From assembly GCF_900108505.1 (NCBI RefSeq), contig NZ_FNWU01000001.1, positions 946,725 through 1,010,724 of the forward strand: a stretch of 64,000 bases of DNA. Direction: 5' to 3'. The DNA comes from Halopenitus malekzadehii. Lineage in GTDB: Archaea; Halobacteriota; Halobacteria; Halobacteriales; Haloferacaceae. The position numbers and the translations under genes are program-made. Below the pieces are notes generated by a model, which saw nothing but the letters and a program-made list of their open reading frames with translations, ran no database searches and was not told the origin of the DNA. Each line of letters starts with the position of its first letter. Within the stretch, counting starts at the first letter, position 1. Shown here one piece after another: positions 60,176 to 64,000 of this stretch.

Positions 60176-61438
60176 TTAGGCCAGATCGTGGATGTTCTCG
60201 ACGACCGTGTCGGCGAACTCGCTGGTGGAGAGCTTCTCCCCGCCCTCGATCTGTCGATGCAGGTCGTAAGTAACCGTACCGGCGGAGATGGTCTCCTCGA
60301 CGGCGTCGCGGACGAGGTCGGCCGCGTCGTTCCAGCCGAGGTACTCGAGCATCTCACGGCCCGAGAGGATCATCGCGGTCGGATTGACCTTGTCCTCGCC
60401 GGCGTATTTCGGCGCCGACCCGTGGACCGGCTCGGCCAGACAGCGGCCGTGGCCACGGTTGATCCCCGGCGCGATGCCGAGTCCGCCGATCTGGGCGCCG
60501 GCGGCATCGGACATATAGTCACCGTTGAGGTTCATCGTCGCGATGACCGAGTATTCGTCCGTCCGAGTGAGGATCTGCTGGAGCATATTGTCGGCGATGC
60601 GGTCATTGACGACGACCGTTCCCGCCGGCTGCTCGCCGTCGTATTCGTCCCACAGCTGGTCCTCGGTGATGACGTTCTCGCCGTACTCCTCCTCGGCGAC
60701 CTCGTAGCCCCAGTCCCGGAAGGCCCCCTCGGTGAACTTCATAATGTTGCCCTTGTGGACGAGGGTGACCGAATCGCGTTCGTTGGCGACCGCGTAGTCG
60801 ATCGCCTCGCGAATGAGCCGTTTGGAACCGAACTCGGAGATGGGTTTGACGCCGATGCCGACGGGACCGTCGTGGATGACGTCCGGGACGTCCATCTCGT
60901 CCTCGAGGTACGTCCGGACCTGCTCGGACTCGTCGGTGCCGGCCTCCCACTCGATGCCCGCGTAGACGTCCTCCGTGTTTTCCCGGAAGGTAACCATGTC
61001 CATCTGCCCGGGATCTTTGACCGGCGATGGGACGCCCTCGAGGTGATAGGTCGGACGGACGTTGGCGAAGAGGTCGAGCTTCTTGCGCAGCGCGACGTTG
61101 AGACTCCGGAACCCGGCGCCGACCGGCGTCGTGAGCGGGCCCTTGATGGCGACGCGGTGTTCGCGGATCGCGTCGACGGTCTCCTGTGGGAGGTTTTCAT
61201 CGTACTTTTCGCGGGCGGACTCTCCCGCATACACGCGCATCCAGGCGATCGATCGGTCGGTCGCCTCAGCGGCGGCGTCGAGCACCGTTTGGGCGGCCGG
61301 ACCGACGTCGGTACCGATCCCGTCGCCGTAGATGATCGGAATGATCGGCGTGTCGGGAACGTTCAGCTCGCCGGTCTCCTCGTCGACGAGCGTGATCCGT
61401 GTTCCGTCCTCTGGGGCGGATATATGGTTCGTACTCAT
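60176..61438 (-). CDS. icd: Isocitrate dehydrogenase (NADP+)
   Basis: A 420-residue decarboxylating dehydrogenase of the bacterial type. Typical segments are IIPIIYGDGIGTDV at the start, GPLTTPVGAGFRSLNVALRK (substrate loop with the conserved Ser/Arg region), VTFRENTEDVYAGIEW, LVHKGNIMKFTEGAFRDWGY (catalytic Lys region) and NLNGDYMSDAAGAQIGGLG (metal Asp residues). It converts isocitrate to alpha-ketoglutarate, the entry point for the island's catabolic product. A TATA element lies at 61465-61472. Confidence 0.97.
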   Translation of the reverse strand: MSTNHISAPEDGTRITLVDEETGELNVPDTPIIPIIYGDGIGTDVGPAAQTVLDAAAEATDRSIAWMRVYAGESAREKYDENLPQETVDAIREHRVAIKGPLTTPVGAGFRSLNVALRKKLDLFANVRPTYHLEGVPSPVKDPGQMDMVTFRENTEDVYAGIEWEAGTDESEQVRTYLEDEMDVPDVIHDGPVGIGVKPISEFGSKRLIREAIDYAVANERDSVTLVHKGNIMKFTEGAFRDWGYEVAEEEYGENVITEDQLWDEYDGEQPAGTVVVNDRIADNMLQQILTRTDEYSVIATMNLNGDYMSDAAGAQIGGLGIAPGINRGHGRCLAEPVHGSAPKYAGEDKVNPTAMILSGREMLEYLGWNDAADLVRDAVEETISAGTVTYDLHRQIEGGEKLSTSEFADTVVENIHDLA

Positions 61439-61464
61439 AGTCGGCTAAGGCTTACCAAACCGAC

Positions 61465-61472
61465 CTAAAAAA
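61465..61472 (-). promoter_or_regulatory. TATA element of icd
   Basis: TTTTTTAG on the minus strand is 27-34 bases before the ATG at 61438. Confidence 0.5.
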
Positions 61473-61617
61473 ACACCCGCTTTCCCGGCGTAGGCGCCCC
61501 GGATCGCCGATTCGGATCGGGTGTCTCTCTCCGATGCACGCCCGCTATCGGTTCGTCCGGTTCCGGAAAGACGTTCACCGATCGGAACCGACAAGCCGAC
61601 ACCGGCACAGGGTCCGA

Positions 61618-62049
61618 ATGATGCAACCGTACGTCCCCTACTCGCTGTTGGCCGTCGCGGCCTACGCGCTCGTCGCCCCCCTGATGCGGATCGCGACGTC
61701 CGGGTCGAACGCGATCCCGAGCGACGTCGCCGCGGCGATCTCGAACCTCATCCTCGTCGTCGCCGCGGTCGCCGTCGTCCTGTTCAGCGGACAGGACCTC
61801 GCGGGTCATCTCGGGAGCCCGAAGGTCGTCTACGTCCTCGGCGCGGGCTGTTTCCTCGCGGTGGGGATCCTCTCGTACTACCGTGCCCTCGCGCTCGGTC
61901 CCGTGAGCGTCGTCACGCCCATCTTCGCGACCTTCCTCGTGTTCAGCTCCGTCATCGGAATCGCCGTGCTCGGCGAGTCGCTGACGCTACAGAAAGCCGT
62001 CGGGATCGCCTTCGCCATCGGGGGCGTCTACCTCGTCTCGACGGCCTGA
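61618..62049 (+). CDS. EamA/DMT-type half-size transporter
   Basis: A 143-residue membrane protein with about five hydrophobic segments, one EamA repeat unit (PYSLLAVAAYALVAPLMRIA, and SYYRALALGPVSVVTPIFAT followed by LGESLTLQKAVGIAFAIGGV). Full-size members have two such units; half-size ones work as dimers. A role in small-metabolite export or uptake is likely but unspecified. ATG 61621, the next codon, is an equally good start. Confidence 0.85.
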   Translation: MMQPYVPYSLLAVAAYALVAPLMRIATSGSNAIPSDVAAAISNLILVVAAVAVVLFSGQDLAGHLGSPKVVYVLGAGCFLAVGILSYYRALALGPVSVVTPIFATFLVFSSVIGIAVLGESLTLQKAVGIAFAIGGVYLVSTA

Positions 62050-62154
62050 GGCGTCGACGTCGTACTCGGAGCCGCGATATTGCGATCGACAGTCCGCTGG
62101 GGTCACGCTTGCGCTGGAGTCAAACCTTTGAGTCGGCCGCCCCCATCTCCCAGT

Positions 62155-62988
62155 ATGTTCGGCCGCGATCCGATCGAGATGACCTGGGAAGACGTCGGGT
62201 TTCTCCATTGGCCCGTCGATCCCGCCACCGTGGCGGATCGACTACCGGACCGGCTCGAAGTCGCGACCGTCGACGGGGACGCCTACCTCGGCGTCGTTCC
62301 CTTCGTGATGCGCGACATCCGGATACGGGGACTCCCGATCGGACTCTCGTTCGTCGAACTCAACCTTCGAACCTACGTCGACGGCCCGGCCGGACCGGGT
62401 GTCTACTTCCACTCGCTGGACGCCGACGATCCGATCGGTGTCGCGATCGCACGGACGCTATTTGCGCTGCCGTACTACCGCGCCGACACGTCGGTTAGGC
62501 ACGAGATCGCCACCGGGGCCCGGTCGGGCGCGAGGCCGAATATGGGGACGGAGCCAGCCGCCGAGACAACGCCGGAAGCAGCCACGCCGAACGAGAACGT
62601 GTCCGGAGTCGTCGAGCCATCGATCACGGCGGTTCACGTTCGGAGTCGGCGCACGCACGGCGGCGCGGACCCTGCCGACTTCGACGCGACCGTTCATCCG
62701 ACCAGCCCCGAAACCGGCGGCCCGACCACGCCCGAGCCTGAAACGCGGGCGGCGTTTCTCACCGAGAACTACCGGTTTTACGCCACAGCGGGGGACGCAG
62801 CGCTACTTCCGAGCGGACTCTACTGCGGGGAGATCGACCACGAGCCCTGGCCCCTGCGGGAGGCGAGTGCGGAGATCCGGGCCAACGCGCTGTTCGCGGC
62901 GAACGGGTACGACCGTCCGGATGGCGATCCCCTGGTTCATTACTGTCGATCGCTTTCGGTCACTGCCGACCGGATCCGCCGAGTGTGA
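62155..62988 (+). CDS. DUF2071 (YqjF-like) family protein
   Basis: A 277-residue protein of the YqjF type. It starts MFGRDPIEMTWEDVGFLHWP and continues through VDGDAYLGVVPFVMRDIRIR and FVELNLRTYVDGPAGPGVYF, which are the family's conserved segments. A Thr/Pro/Glu-rich acidic insert (about residues 135-200) separates the two halves. The function of the family is unknown. Its stop codon (62986-62988) is the first part of a tandem repeat. Confidence 0.82.
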   Translation: MFGRDPIEMTWEDVGFLHWPVDPATVADRLPDRLEVATVDGDAYLGVVPFVMRDIRIRGLPIGLSFVELNLRTYVDGPAGPGVYFHSLDADDPIGVAIARTLFALPYYRADTSVRHEIATGARSGARPNMGTEPAAETTPEAATPNENVSGVVEPSITAVHVRSRRTHGGADPADFDATVHPTSPETGGPTTPEPETRAAFLTENYRFYATAGDAALLPSGLYCGEIDHEPWPLREASAEIRANALFAANGYDRPDGDPLVHYCRSLSVTADRIRRV

Positions 62989-63088
62989 GAGCAATGAGTA
63001 TGCGGGCAATGAGTGTGAGAGCAATGAGTATGCGGGCAATGAGTGTGAGAGCAATGAGTATGCGGGCGATGAGTATGCGGGCGTCAGG
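62985..63088. repeat. 30-bp tandem repeat of alternating 15-mers
   Basis: Two 15-mers alternate, GTGAGAGCAATGAGT and ATGCGGGCAATGAGT, in three 30-bp units starting at 62985, 63015 and 63045, with a degenerate tail to about 63088. The first copy includes the stop codon of the DUF2071 gene; the last ends about 25 bases before the glutamate dehydrogenase stop. Confidence 0.85.
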
Positions 63089-63113
63089 TGCGATAGTCCG
63101 GCGTCGGCGTGGC

Positions 63114-64000
<887 letters not shown>

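Noticed and set aside
62985-63088. 30-bp period considered as CRISPR
   Set aside because: Both 15-mer halves are repeated, so no unique spacers exist.

Overview
The window is chromosomal DNA of a halophilic archaeon (class Halobacteria). The coding sequence is GC-rich, the predicted proteins are strongly acidic, many genes have a TATA element 22-34 bases before the start codon (leaderless transcripts), exported proteins carry Tat-lipobox signals, and there is an archaeal-type SRP RNA, an SBDS homologue, GatCA and an archaetidylserine synthase. A genus close to Halorubrum/Haloferax is a guess from style only. Both ends cut genes: tyrA on the left and a glutamate dehydrogenase on the right.

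Layout. 0-6 kb: the tyrA end, an Rsm22-like methyltransferase, a dicarboxylate/amino acid symporter, an HxlR regulator and a dihydrolipoyl-dehydrogenase-like flavoprotein whose start looks frameshifted. 6-6.9 kb: gene remnants, including a broken TauE/SafE exporter. 6.9-24 kb: an accessory catabolic block. It holds a proline racemase/4-hydroxyproline epimerase, a DapA-family lyase, two DAO-type FAD oxidases, an IclR regulator, a polyamine-type ABC importer and a UGT-glycosyltransferase/cupin/aldehyde dehydrogenase operon. A degraded IS6-family transposase, a peroxiredoxin, a wHTH-HNH protein and thrS interrupt it. 24-30 kb: ROK kinase, ABC ATPase, phosphohexomutase and aldehyde:ferredoxin oxidoreductase. 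30-42 kb: a second polyamine-type importer, a kinase-aminotransferase fusion, a PuuA-like ligase, a PuuD-like amidotransferase, a class III aminotransferase and an ornithine cyclodeaminase/alanine dehydrogenase homologue. 42-44.5 kb: an Lrp regulator, a second IS6 remnant and tandem repeats. 44.5-64 kb: mostly household genes (squalene/phytoene synthase, SBDS, gatC-gatA, OsmC, a copper ATPase-SafE-halocyanin cluster, archaetidylserine synthase, SRP RNA, peroxiredoxin, icd, gdh).

How it fits together. The genes at 6.9-10.1 kb plus the aldehyde dehydrogenase match the steps of trans-4-hydroxy-L-proline breakdown: epimerase, D-hydroxyproline oxidase, pyrroline-hydroxycarboxylate deaminase and ketoglutarate-semialdehyde dehydrogenase. 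The genes at 35-42 kb match gamma-glutamylated amine (putrescine-type) breakdown plus a kinase/phospho-lyase fusion of the kind that handles hydroxylysine or ethanolamine. Two importers and IclR/Lrp regulators complete a plausible island for import and breakdown of amines and modified amino acids. The substrates are inferred from families and context and are not proven.

No tRNA gene, rRNA gene or CRISPR array was found. Short tandem repeats (units 19-30 bp) sit in at least six intergenic gaps.
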